A stretch of 46,575 bases of DNA from Pseudonocardia terrae (GTDB lineage Bacteria > Actinomycetota > Actinomycetes > Mycobacteriales > Pseudonocardiaceae). This document shows positions 8,430 through 15,321 of the stretch, one piece after another (positions within the stretch are counted from its first letter, which is position 1; every line of letters starts with the position of its first letter). The notes beneath the pieces were generated by a model, which ran no database searches, was not told the DNA's origin, and was given only the letters and a program-made list of their open reading frames with translations. A program made the translations under genes and the position numbers. The stretch is from NCBI RefSeq assembly GCF_021343995.1, contig NZ_JAJTTE010000052.1:1-46575 (forward strand), in the 5' to 3' direction.

Positions 8430-9164
8430 ATGCCCACACTCGTGCTGCTGCGCCACGGTCAGAGCGACTGGAACCTGAGGAACCTCTTCACGGGCTGGGT
8501 CGACGTCCCGCTCTCGGAGGTCGGCGAGGCCGAGGCCCGCCGCGGTGGCGAGCTGATGAAGGAGAAGGGCCTGCTGCCGGACGTCGTGCACACGTCGGTG
8601 CTGCGCCGGGCGATCAACACCGCGAACCTCGCGCTCGACGTCGCCGACCGGCACTGGATCCCGGTGCGCCGCGACTGGCGGCTCAACGAGCGGCACTACG
8701 GCGCCCTGCAGGGAAAGGACAAGAAGCAGATCCGCGAGGAGTTCGGCGACGAGCAGTTCATGGTCTGGCGCCGCTCCTACGACACCCCGCCGCCGCCGAT
8801 CGAGAAGGGCTCGGAGTGGTCCCAGGACGGCGACGCCCGCTACGCCGGCATCCAGGCGCCGCTGACCGAGTGCCTCGCCGACGTCGTGGCGCGGATGCTG
8901 CCGTACTGGGACGAGGCGATCGTCCCGGACCTGCGCGCGGGCAAGGTCGTGCTCGTCGCGGCGCACGGCAACTCGCTGCGGGCGCTCGTGAAGGAGCTCG
9001 ACGGCATCTCCGACACCGACATCGCCGGGCTCAACATCCCCACCGGCATCCCCCTGCGCTACGAGCTCGACGACGACCTGAAGCCCACGGTGCCCGGCGG
9101 TGAGTACCTCGACCCGGCCGCGGCCGAGGAGGCCATCAAGGGCGTCGCGAACCAGGGTCGCTGA
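8430..9164 (+). CDS. gpmA: 2,3-bisphosphoglycerate-dependent phosphoglycerate mutase
   Basis: A 244-residue glycolytic enzyme interconverting 3- and 2-phosphoglycerate through a phosphohistidine. The active-site LLRHGQSDWN places the catalytic His at residue 9; the second His is H179 in VAAHGNSLRAL; E87 in NERHYGALQG is the likely proton donor. Length and motifs are complete for the dPGM family. The ATG at 8430 is the only sensible start. It precedes senX3-regX3, the same order as gpm1-senX3-regX3 in M. tuberculosis. Its TGA is part of the first unit of a 31-bp tandem repeat. Confidence 0.96.
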   Translation: MPTLVLLRHGQSDWNLRNLFTGWVDVPLSEVGEAEARRGGELMKEKGLLPDVVHTSVLRRAINTANLALDVADRHWIPVRRDWRLNERHYGALQGKDKKQIREEFGDEQFMVWRRSYDTPPPPIEKGSEWSQDGDARYAGIQAPLTECLADVVARMLPYWDEAIVPDLRAGKVVLVAAHGNSLRALVKELDGISDTDIAGLNIPTGIPLRYELDDDLKPTVPGGEYLDPAAAEEAIKGVANQGR

Positions 9165-9261
9165 GCGGAGCTTGCGGAGCGAGCATCGGAGCTGAGCGGA
9201 GCTTGCGGAGCGAGCATCGGAGCTGAGCGGAGCTCGGGGAGCGGCGAACATCGGAGCTGAG
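9161..9261. repeat. 31-bp tandem repeats overlapping the gpmA stop codon
   Basis: CTGAGCGGAGCTTGCGGAGC begins a 31-bp unit at 9161, 9192 and 9223; the third copy is diverged and 33 bp long, and a fourth begins CTGAGC at 9256. The gpmA stop TGA is inside copy one. The purine-rich motif resembles dispersed intergenic repeats of actinomycetes. It does not form a strong hairpin. Confidence 0.85.
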
Positions 9262-9279
9262 CCGGCCCCTCCCCCGTGG

Positions 9280-9297
9280 GGTGAACGGCCCGTGAAC
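9280..9297 (+). promoter_or_regulatory. PHO-box-like direct repeat upstream of senX3
   Basis: GGTGAAC-GGCC-CGTGAAC is two 7-bp repeats with an 11-bp period, the reverse complement of the GTTCACC direct repeat bound by PhoP and RegX3 in actinobacteria. It lies about 95 bp before senX3, so autoregulation by RegX3 is a direct prediction. Confidence 0.65.
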
Positions 9298-9391
9298 GAG
9301 AGCGGAAAACTCCTCGTCCGGGTAGTCAGGCGGCTCACTCGGGGCCGGTGACGCTGGCGTCGGGCCTGGTCGGGCTGCCTACGATGCGGGT

Positions 9392-10600
9392 GTGAACGCA
9401 GTGGCGTCCGTCGTGCTGGTCGCCGTCGCCCTCGCCGCCGGGCTCTGGGCCGGCGTCCTGATCGGCAGGCGCCGCGCCCGGCCCGCCCGGCCGCGGCCGG
9501 ACGGTCGGCGGGTGCCGACGCTGGCCGAGCTCCTCCAGCGCGTGTTCCGGTCGACCGGGTCCGGGCTCGCGGTCCTGTCCGGCAGCGGCGACGTCGTGCT
9601 GCACAACCGGCGCGCCGCCGAGCTCGGCGTGGTCCGGGCCGGGCGGCCCGACCCGCGCGCCTGGGCGGCCTGCCAGAAGGTGCTCGAGGGCTCCACCGAC
9701 GTCGAGGTGGACCTCGCCCCGCTGGAGGTGCGCGGCCGCCAGCCCACCGCCGTCGTCGCCGTGGTGCGGCCGCTGGGCGACGGGTTCACCCTCGTCGAGG
9801 CCGCCGACATGTCCGACGCCGTGCGCCTGGAGGCCACCCGGCGGGACTTCGTGGCCAACGTGAGCCACGAGCTGAAGACGCCGGTCGGTGCGGTCGGCCT
9901 GCTGGCCGAGGCGGTGCTCGACTCGGTCGACGACCCCGAGTCCGTCAACCGCTTCGCCGCCAAGATCCTTCGCGAGTCGACCCGGCTCGGTGCGCTCGTC
10001 ACCGAGCTGATCGCGCTGTCCCGGCTGACCGGGGCCGAGGCGCTGCCCGACCTCGAGGACGTCGACGTCGACGACGTCGTCGACGAGGCGCTGGGTCGCT
10101 CCCGCCTGTCCGCCGAGTCGGCCGGCATCGAGATCTCCGTCGACGAGCCCTCCGGCCTGGAGGTGGCGGGCGACCGGACGCTGCTGGTCACGGCCCTGTC
10201 GAACCTCCTCGAGAACGCCATCGCCTACTCGCCGCCCGACGCGTCGGTCTCGGTGTCCCGCCGGCTCGAGGCGGGCTGGGTGGAGATCGCCGTGACCGAC
10301 CGCGGCATCGGCATCGCGCCGGAGCACCAGGTCCGCGTGTTCGAGCGGTTCTTCCGGGTCGACCCGGCCCGCTCCCGCGCGACCGGCGGCACCGGGCTCG
10401 GCCTGGCGATCGTCAAGCACGTCCTCGCGAACCACGGTGGCGAGGTGCGGCTGTGGAGCCGCCCCGGCACCGGATCGACCTTCACCATGCGGCTCCCCGC
10501 CGCCGGTGCCGCTGCGCCGGCCTCCACCCCGGAGGACCACGCGGCGGAGCCGGTCCCCGACCGAGACCCGGCCGGGGCGACCGGCCGAGCTGGAGGATGA
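9392..10600 (+). CDS. senX3: Phosphate-sensing sensor histidine kinase SenX3
   Basis: A 402-residue membrane kinase. One transmembrane helix at 3-24, a PAS-like region about 50-140, the HisKA domain with phosphorylated H159 in FVANVSHELKTPVG, and the HATPase domain with N-box NLLENAIAYS (271-280), DRGIGI (303-308) and GGTGLGLAI (332-340). The C-terminal 30 residues are Pro/Ala-rich. One transmembrane helix rather than two and the gpmA-senX3-regX3 order identify SenX3, which controls the phosphate-starvation response with PhoU/Pst. The GTG at 9392 begins the hydrophobic helix. It ends 1 base before regX3. Confidence 0.92.
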   Translation: MNAVASVVLVAVALAAGLWAGVLIGRRRARPARPRPDGRRVPTLAELLQRVFRSTGSGLAVLSGSGDVVLHNRRAAELGVVRAGRPDPRAWAACQKVLEGSTDVEVDLAPLEVRGRQPTAVVAVVRPLGDGFTLVEAADMSDAVRLEATRRDFVANVSHELKTPVGAVGLLAEAVLDSVDDPESVNRFAAKILRESTRLGALVTELIALSRLTGAEALPDLEDVDVDDVVDEALGRSRLSAESAGIEISVDEPSGLEVAGDRTLLVTALSNLLENAIAYSPPDASVSVSRRLEAGWVEIAVTDRGIGIAPEHQVRVFERFFRVDPARSRATGGTGLGLAIVKHVLANHGGEVRLWSRPGTGSTFTMRLPAAGAAAPASTPEDHAAEPVPDRDPAGATGRAGG

Positions 10601-10601
10601 G

Positions 10602-11291
10602 ATGACCAGGGTGCTGATCGTCGAGGACGAGGAGTCCTTCGCCGACCCGCTCGCGTTCCTGCTGCGCAAGGAGGGCTTCACCGCGGCCGTCGCGACGACC
10701 GGGCAGGAGGCCCTCGAGGAGTTCGACCGCAACGGCGCCGACATCGTCCTGCTCGACCTCATGCTCCCCGGCATGAGCGGCACGGACGTGTGCAAGGCCC
10801 TGCGCTCCCGCTCGGCCGTCCCCGTGATCATGGTGACGGCGCGGGACAGCGAGATCGACAAGGTCGTCGGGCTCGAGCTCGGCGCGGACGACTACGTGAC
10901 CAAGCCCTACTCCGCCCGCGAGCTGATCGCCCGGGTGCGCGCGGTCCTGCGCCGCGGTGGCGAGGGCGGCTCCGCCGACGCCGACGGCGCGGGCGTGCTC
11001 GAGGCCGGTCCGGTGCGCATGGACGTGGAGCGGCACGTGGTGTCGGTCGACGGCAGCGACGTCGCCCTGCCGCTCAAGGAGTTCGACCTCCTCGAGTACC
11101 TGCTGCGCAACGCCGGCCGGGTGCTCACCCGCGGCCAGCTCATCGACCGGGTGTGGGGCGCGGACTACGTCGGGGACACCAAGACCCTCGACGTCCACGT
11201 CAAGCGCCTGCGCGCGAAGGTGGAGAAGGACCCCAGCGCCCCGCAGCACCTCGTGACCGTGCGGGGGTTGGGGTACAAGTTCGAGAGCTGA
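10602..11291 (+). CDS. regX3: Response regulator RegX3 (OmpR/PhoB type)
   Basis: A 229-residue regulator. Receiver domain 1-118 with acidic pocket E8/D9, phospho-acceptor D52 (VLLDLMLPG), T79 and K101 (DYVTKPYS); OmpR-type winged helix about 130-228 ending VTVRGLGYKFES. The ATG at 10602 follows GGAGGATGA and lies 1 base after the senX3 stop, so the kinase and regulator are coupled. It should bind GTTCACC-type direct repeats such as the one at 9280. A mobile element begins within about 45 bases of its stop. Confidence 0.95.
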   Translation: MTRVLIVEDEESFADPLAFLLRKEGFTAAVATTGQEALEEFDRNGADIVLLDLMLPGMSGTDVCKALRSRSAVPVIMVTARDSEIDKVVGLELGADDYVTKPYSARELIARVRAVLRRGGEGGSADADGAGVLEAGPVRMDVERHVVSVDGSDVALPLKEFDLLEYLLRNAGRVLTRGQLIDRVWGADYVGDTKTLDVHVKRLRAKVEKDPSAPQHLVTVRGLGYKFES

Positions 11292-11334
11292 GGAGGGGCT
11301 CTGGCTGGCTATTCACGCAGCTCAGAGGCCTATG

Positions 11335-12492
11335 TCATGAGGACTGCCCCCTCTCGGTCCGCGCTGAGTCCGTCAGAGGATCACCGAGTGCCACCGAGGT
11401 CACCTCGGTGGAGGTCGCTGACCAGGCCGCATCGATGATCTTGCGCGTGCGGTCTTCCGATTCGGGCATGAGGTGTCCGTAGACCTTCAGGACCATGCTG
11501 GCGTCGTCGTGGCCGAGTCGCTCTGCCACGGCGACTACGGACTCGCCCCCGGCCAGTAGGACGCTCGCGTAGTGATGTCGAAGATCGTGAGTGGTGGTCG
11601 ACGGGGGGAAGGTGGAGCCTTCTTCGCCGGCGAGCTTCTTCACCGCCACCTTGAACGTGCGCACACCGTAGAAGGCATGGTGATAGGGGCGCCTGTTGTG
11701 GCCGTAGAAGAGCGAACCGTCCTCGAGCGGCGGCCATTGCTGCATGTGCCGAGCCAACGCGTCAGCGACGAACTGAGGCAGCGGAACGCTGCGCCTCGAC
11801 CGCGGGGTCTTCGGATCGACCCGGGCTCTTGTTCGGTCCTCGAGTTGGTGCTCCACCCGGGCCGTGCGACCCAGGAAGTTCACGTCTTGCTGGCGCAGGG
11901 CGAGGAGCTCCCCGAGTCGTAGGCCGAGGCCGGCCTGGGTCAGCACCATGGCTCGTGTCCGTGCCGGCACGGTCTCGGCAAGCTCGAGCACCTGGTCGAC
12001 AGTGAGGGGAACGACTCGGTCCTTGTCGGCCTTGGGGAGGGCGAGCCTGACCACCGGCGAGCTACCCACGACGCGATCGAGCACAGCCGCGGCGAAGATG
12101 GCCTTGAGCATGTTCACCGTCAGCTCCACGGTCGATGGCGCAAGTTGTGCCGCGAGTTGAGTGACCCATGCCTGGACGTCCGAGGGGAGCACGCTTGCCA
12201 TGCGCCGGCTTCCGAGGAACGTGTTCTCGACATGGAGGCGAATCTGGCTGTCGATGCGCCGGGCGGTCGAGGGGCGATAGGGGCGAACCGACGCCCAGCG
12301 CCTTGCGTACTCGGCCACCGTCGTCCGATCCGAGGGGTCGACGTAGGTCCCTCGTAGCTTCGATGACTCGATCATCGCGAGGAAGCGTTCGCCGTCCGCC
12401 TTGCGGCTGAAGTGCTTGGCGCGCTCACGTCCATCGGGATCTCTGTAGCGAGCTCGCCAACGGCCGTCAGGGCGACGAGCGAGGCTACCCAC
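11335..12492 (-). CDS. Tyrosine-type site-specific integrase
   Basis: A 385-residue tyrosine recombinase. An N-terminal arm-binding region (RRPDGRWRARYRDPDG) and SAM-like core-binding domain (about 58-140) precede the catalytic domain: R192 (GLRLGELLALR), probable K228, H302-x-x-R305 (HDLRHHYAS), H328 (LGHDDASM) and nucleophile Y338 (VYGHL). All catalytic residues are present, so it looks active. The GTG at 12492 overlaps the end of the repressor gene by 8 bases and gives the conserved N-terminus; the frame is open much further upstream but that part is antisense-style low-quality sequence. Integration site not identified. Confidence 0.93.
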   Translation of the reverse strand: MGSLARRPDGRWRARYRDPDGRERAKHFSRKADGERFLAMIESSKLRGTYVDPSDRTTVAEYARRWASVRPYRPSTARRIDSQIRLHVENTFLGSRRMASVLPSDVQAWVTQLAAQLAPSTVELTVNMLKAIFAAAVLDRVVGSSPVVRLALPKADKDRVVPLTVDQVLELAETVPARTRAMVLTQAGLGLRLGELLALRQQDVNFLGRTARVEHQLEDRTRARVDPKTPRSRRSVPLPQFVADALARHMQQWPPLEDGSLFYGHNRRPYHHAFYGVRTFKVAVKKLAGEEGSTFPPSTTTHDLRHHYASVLLAGGESVVAVAERLGHDDASMVLKVYGHLMPESEDRTRKIIDAAWSATSTEVTSVALGDPLTDSARTERGQSS

Positions 12493-13108
12493 GAGATTCG
12501 CCTTCGCCGGGCCGGTTCTCGGGTTTCGTGGACGGAAGCGATTCGTCGCGGAGCCTGCGCCAGTTGTCAGGGTCCCAACCGTAAGCGGCAGGGGTGCCCC
12601 ATTCGGGACCCGACTTCGAGTAGAACGAGCGGGACGCTGACGGCGGCAGGCCCGCCGATTCCTCCCCGGTGGTGTCTGGCTCCGAAGTCGCCGAGGCCCC
12701 CGGGTCCTGTTGCCGGTTTTCGGCGACGTCCTCGAGTCGGGCCTGGGCATCTTCGATCTCGCGGCGTCGCTGTAGCAGCAGCTGCTCAACCAAGTCGAGC
12801 TCGCGGCGGCGTGCGCTCAGTTCGCGGCTCCAGCGGTCACGGGCCTCTTCGCTCTCCGGGTCGATGAGCATCTCGTCAACGGTGAGATCGAAGAGGCTTG
12901 CACAAGCCATGGCCTCGCTGAGACGTACGGGTCGGGTGCCAGCTTCGATCTTGGCAACCGTCGTCTGGTGCCAGTTCGCAATGCCGTGTTCGAGCAGTGC
13001 GTTGACGACGTGCTGCTGCGACAAGCCTCGCTCCTCTCGCAACGCGCGGAGGCGACGACCGAAGTGAGCGTCCGCGGCTTCGACCAGGTCGGAGCTGTAT
13101 CCCGTCAC
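12485..13108 (-). CDS. XRE-family HTH regulator with coiled-coil C-terminal half
   Basis: About 207 residues. Residues 16-80 form a Cro/CI-type helix-turn-helix (LRALREERGLSQQHVVNALL ... TTVAKIEAGTRP). Residues 85-132 are a charged heptad-rich helix, a likely coiled coil for oligomerisation, followed by a disordered tail. The GTG at 13108 is chosen because it starts the HTH region and sits inside the inverted repeat CTGTATC-N15-GATACAG, a likely autoregulatory operator. It overlaps the integrase by 8 bases and is divergent from the excisionase gene, so it is probably the element's master repressor. Confidence 0.82.
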   Translation of the reverse strand: MTGYSSDLVEAADAHFGRRLRALREERGLSQQHVVNALLEHGIANWHQTTVAKIEAGTRPVRLSEAMACASLFDLTVDEMLIDPESEEARDRWSRELSARRRELDLVEQLLLQRRREIEDAQARLEDVAENRQQDPGASATSEPDTTGEESAGLPPSASRSFYSKSGPEWGTPAAYGWDPDNWRRLRDESLPSTKPENRPGEGESRG

Positions 13109-13123
13109 GCACTGACGATACAG
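13095..13123. promoter_or_regulatory. Inverted repeat over the repressor start
   Basis: CTGTATC (13095-13101) and GATACAG (13117-13123) are perfect 7-bp arms with a 15-bp spacer holding the repressor GTG start. Suits an operator for the XRE protein. Confidence 0.5.
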
Positions 13124-13134
13124 ACCCGCTGGGG

Positions 13135-13167
13135 TTGACAGCAGAGTACACCAAAGTGATTCTGGTG
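13135..13167 (+). promoter_or_regulatory. Promoter and operator of the rightward excisionase-helicase operon
   Basis: TTGACA at 13135-13140 is a consensus -35 box; 17 bp later GATTCT (13158-13163) can serve as -10. The inverted repeat CACCA-N9-TGGTG (13149-13167) covers the -10, so a bound repressor would block the promoter. A ribosome site AGGAAGGA follows at 13188-13195. Confidence 0.6.
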
Positions 13168-13204
13168 GGGGTTGATTGCTGAACCGCAGGAAGGATGAAC
13201 CCTC

Positions 13205-13402
13205 ATGGGCGGCCGGATCTTGAGCATCTCCGAGGCTGCAGCACGGCTTGGTCGGAGCCCTGACACGCTTCGATACTGGCGTCGGCGGAGGGAAGGCCCG
13301 CCCTCCTTCAAGATCGGCCGCCGGGTGGTGTTCTACGAACACGAGCTGGACGCATGGGTCGAGGCTCAGCGCCTCGCATCCCTTCCTGAGGGCGCTGCAT
13401 GA
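13205..13402 (+). CDS. Excisionase-like MerR/AlpA-type HTH protein
   Basis: A 65-residue protein consisting of one winged helix-turn-helix: ILSISEAAARLGRSPDTLRYW then a basic loop and FKIGRRVVFYEHELDAWVEA. This is the small HTH_17/excisionase pattern of actinobacterial integrative elements, which directs the integrase toward excision or regulates replication. The ATG at 13205 has AGGAAGGA with ideal spacing of 9 bases. Its stop overlaps the start of the next small ORF (ATGA). Confidence 0.88.
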   Translation: MGGRILSISEAAARLGRSPDTLRYWRRRREGPPSFKIGRRVVFYEHELDAWVEAQRLASLPEGAA

Positions 13403-13665
13403 CTCACCCGCCAGGGCGGCAGCGCCATCGAGAAGCGACTGCCTGTCAGCGCTGGGCGGTGGTACGCCTTCGCCTGCAACCGCCGAGGGCGACTGGCGCC
13501 TCTCGTGCGTTCGCCTCGGAAGGTCCGTTGTACGGCCCGGCGCCGTGTCTATCCTCGGGCTTCGGGGGACCTGAGCGGATGCTCAGTGCCGACTTGCTGG
13601 AAGCGCCGAACGAGGTTGATCCCGCCGCGAACCGGCGAACTGAGGTCCGCCGGAGGACGGCGTGA
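13399..13665 (+). CDS. Small hypothetical protein coupled between excisionase and helicase
   Basis: An 88-residue reading frame I do not recognise. Support is positional: its ATG overlaps the excisionase stop (ATGA, 13399-13402) and its stop overlaps the helicase start (GTGA, 13662-13665), so it is coupled on both sides. Composition is Arg/Pro/Ala-rich without hydrophobic segments. It may be a true small protein or a leader whose translation drives helicase synthesis. Confidence 0.5.
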   Translation: MTHPPGRQRHREATACQRWAVVRLRLQPPRATGASRAFASEGPLYGPAPCLSSGFGGPERMLSADLLEAPNEVDPAANRRTEVRRRTA

Positions 13666-15212
13666 TAACTCACGGGGCCAACGCTGAGGACGGACGGCCT
13701 GAGCGTCTCCCACCTGCAGATCTCGGAGCGGAGCGCGCGGTGATCGGGGCCGTCCTGCATCACTCCGATGCGCTCGAGCGGGCGGCGATTGTGGTCGTGC
13801 CCGAGGACTTCTACCGGCCGGCACACGCCGAGCTCTTTCGGGCGATGCTGAAAATGCGGGACGAGGGCCGTCCGGTGGATGCGATCTCGCTCGCGGATCG
13901 ACTTGGCGATCGGCTGTTCAAGCTGGGCGGGGCGCCCTACCTGATCGAGTGCATGAGCAGCGTGCCGACGCCGGCCAACGTGGCGTACTACGCGGAGATC
14001 GTCGCGGATAAGGCGGTCCGGCGTCGGCTGATCGATGCAGCTACACGAGTCTCGCAACTGGCATACGCCCTGCCCGCAGACCCGGATGAGGATCTGATCG
14101 AGCGGGCGCGGGACGTTTTCGACGGGGTCGCCGGTGGTGGGCGAGCCGGTCGGCAACGCTGCCTTCGCCGGACCCCGGCCTCCGCGGTCACGATGCGCCG
14201 GCTCCGGTGGCTGTGGTCGCATCGCATCGTGCTGGGCGGGCTGACGCTGCTGGCCGGTCGGGAGGGGCTTGGTAAGTCGACGGTGGCGGTCGATCTGGTT
14301 GCCCAGGTGACCCGGGGTGAGCTGGCTGGCGAGTTCCGGGGCGAGCCCAAATACGTCATCTACGTGAACTCGGAGGACGCCCGGGACAGCACAATCGTCC
14401 CGCGCCTTGCCGCGGCCGGCGCCGACCTCAACCGGGTCGTCTTCCTCGACGCCGTCACGCCTTCCGACGACGAGTCGCCACTGGTCCTGCCGCACGACAC
14501 CAAGCTGCTGACGGAGGAGATCGAGGAACTCGGGGCTGCGCTGGTGGTGCTCGACGCGGCGACGTCGGTCCTCGACAGCGCACTGGACGGCGACCGCGAC
14601 CGCCAGATGCGGCGGGGCCTGGAGCCGATCTCCAAGCTGGCCGCGGACACCGGTGCTGCCGTCGTAGGCATCGTGCACTTCGGCAAGCGGGAGTCCGCGG
14701 ACACCGGCAAGTTGATCCTGGGCTCGATCGCCTGGTCGCAGGTGGCGCGCTCGGTCCTGGCGGTGGCCCGCGACGAGGACACCCATCAGCTCGTCATCTC
14801 CTCCACGAAGGCGAATCTCGCCCCGGGCGACGCCCCTTCCCTCGCAGTCACCCTCGTCCCTGCAGCGGTGGACACCCCAGACGGCACCACGCAGGTCGCA
14901 CGGGTGCAGTGGCACGGCGAGACAACCCAACGGGCGGAGGAGCTCCTCGCGGCCGGCCCCGAGGGGGACGACCGATCGCTCATTGCCGAGGCGGTGACGT
15001 GGCTGCTCGGCTATCTCGCCGACGAGAAGCGAGCCGGCTCGGCCGGCGCCGGCGAGATCCTCCGGGCGGCGAAGGCGGACGGCTTCAACGAGCGCCTCCT
15101 GCAGCGTGCCCGCAAGCGCGCGCACGTCTCCACCCACCGGACCGCGACCGGCTGGACCTGGACGCTCGACACCGCACCAAGGCGGCAAGACGACAACCCG
15201 CCTCCGACCTGA
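13662..15212 (+). CDS. DnaB N-terminal domain fused to RepA/AAA_25-type hexameric helicase
   Basis: A 516-residue protein. Residues 20-125 match the DnaB N-terminal domain that docks primase (LGAERAVIGAVLHHSDALER, YRPAHAELFRAML, then GGAPYLIECMSSVPTPANV). Residues 180-410 are a RecA-fold ATPase of the plasmid RepA/AAA_25 type: Walker A GREGLGKST (199-207), the SEDA motif (237-240), Walker B VVLDA (295-299) and GIVHFGK (336-342). The C-terminal 100 residues contain a probable winged helix near a KRAGSAGAGEIL segment. The GTG at 13662 is coupled to the previous stop. It probably unwinds the element's origin and recruits host primase. Confidence 0.85.
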   Translation: MITHGANAEDGRPERLPPADLGAERAVIGAVLHHSDALERAAIVVVPEDFYRPAHAELFRAMLKMRDEGRPVDAISLADRLGDRLFKLGGAPYLIECMSSVPTPANVAYYAEIVADKAVRRRLIDAATRVSQLAYALPADPDEDLIERARDVFDGVAGGGRAGRQRCLRRTPASAVTMRRLRWLWSHRIVLGGLTLLAGREGLGKSTVAVDLVAQVTRGELAGEFRGEPKYVIYVNSEDARDSTIVPRLAAAGADLNRVVFLDAVTPSDDESPLVLPHDTKLLTEEIEELGAALVVLDAATSVLDSALDGDRDRQMRRGLEPISKLAADTGAAVVGIVHFGKRESADTGKLILGSIAWSQVARSVLAVARDEDTHQLVISSTKANLAPGDAPSLAVTLVPAAVDTPDGTTQVARVQWHGETTQRAEELLAAGPEGDDRSLIAEAVTWLLGYLADEKRAGSAGAGEILRAAKADGFNERLLQRARKRAHVSTHRTATGWTWTLDTAPRRQDDNPPPT

Positions 15213-15276
15213 CCAGGGAAGACGTCATCCCGACACGAGCACGTGCGCGCACGTCGGCTTGTCGTGTTGTCGCCTT
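15179..15276. repeat. Long inverted repeat with central palindrome after the helicase, possible origin
   Basis: An 18-bp arm at 15179-15196 pairs with 15259-15276 at 16 of 18 positions; CGACAA recurs three times in the arms like short iterons. Just inside lies the perfect 14-bp palindrome ACGTGCGCGCACGT (15241-15254). CCTGACCA and TGGTCAGG form another pair of arms. The helicase stop codon is within. It may be an iteron-type origin next to its initiator helicase or a strong bidirectional terminator between convergent genes. Confidence 0.5.
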
Positions 15277-15321
15277 GGTCAGGGGAGTCGGTGCTAATCA
15301 GCGGTCGTGGCCAGCCGCGGT

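Noticed and set aside
11277..11304. Hairpin AGAGC-N9-GCTCT at the end of regX3 as terminator
   Set aside because: Only five base pairs with a 9-base loop; too weak to support.
11292..11340. tRNA-like text (CAGCTCAGAGG) between regX3 and the integrase as an attachment site
   Set aside because: No acceptor stem, anticodon arm or T-loop could be built, and no copy was found near 16000-16380.
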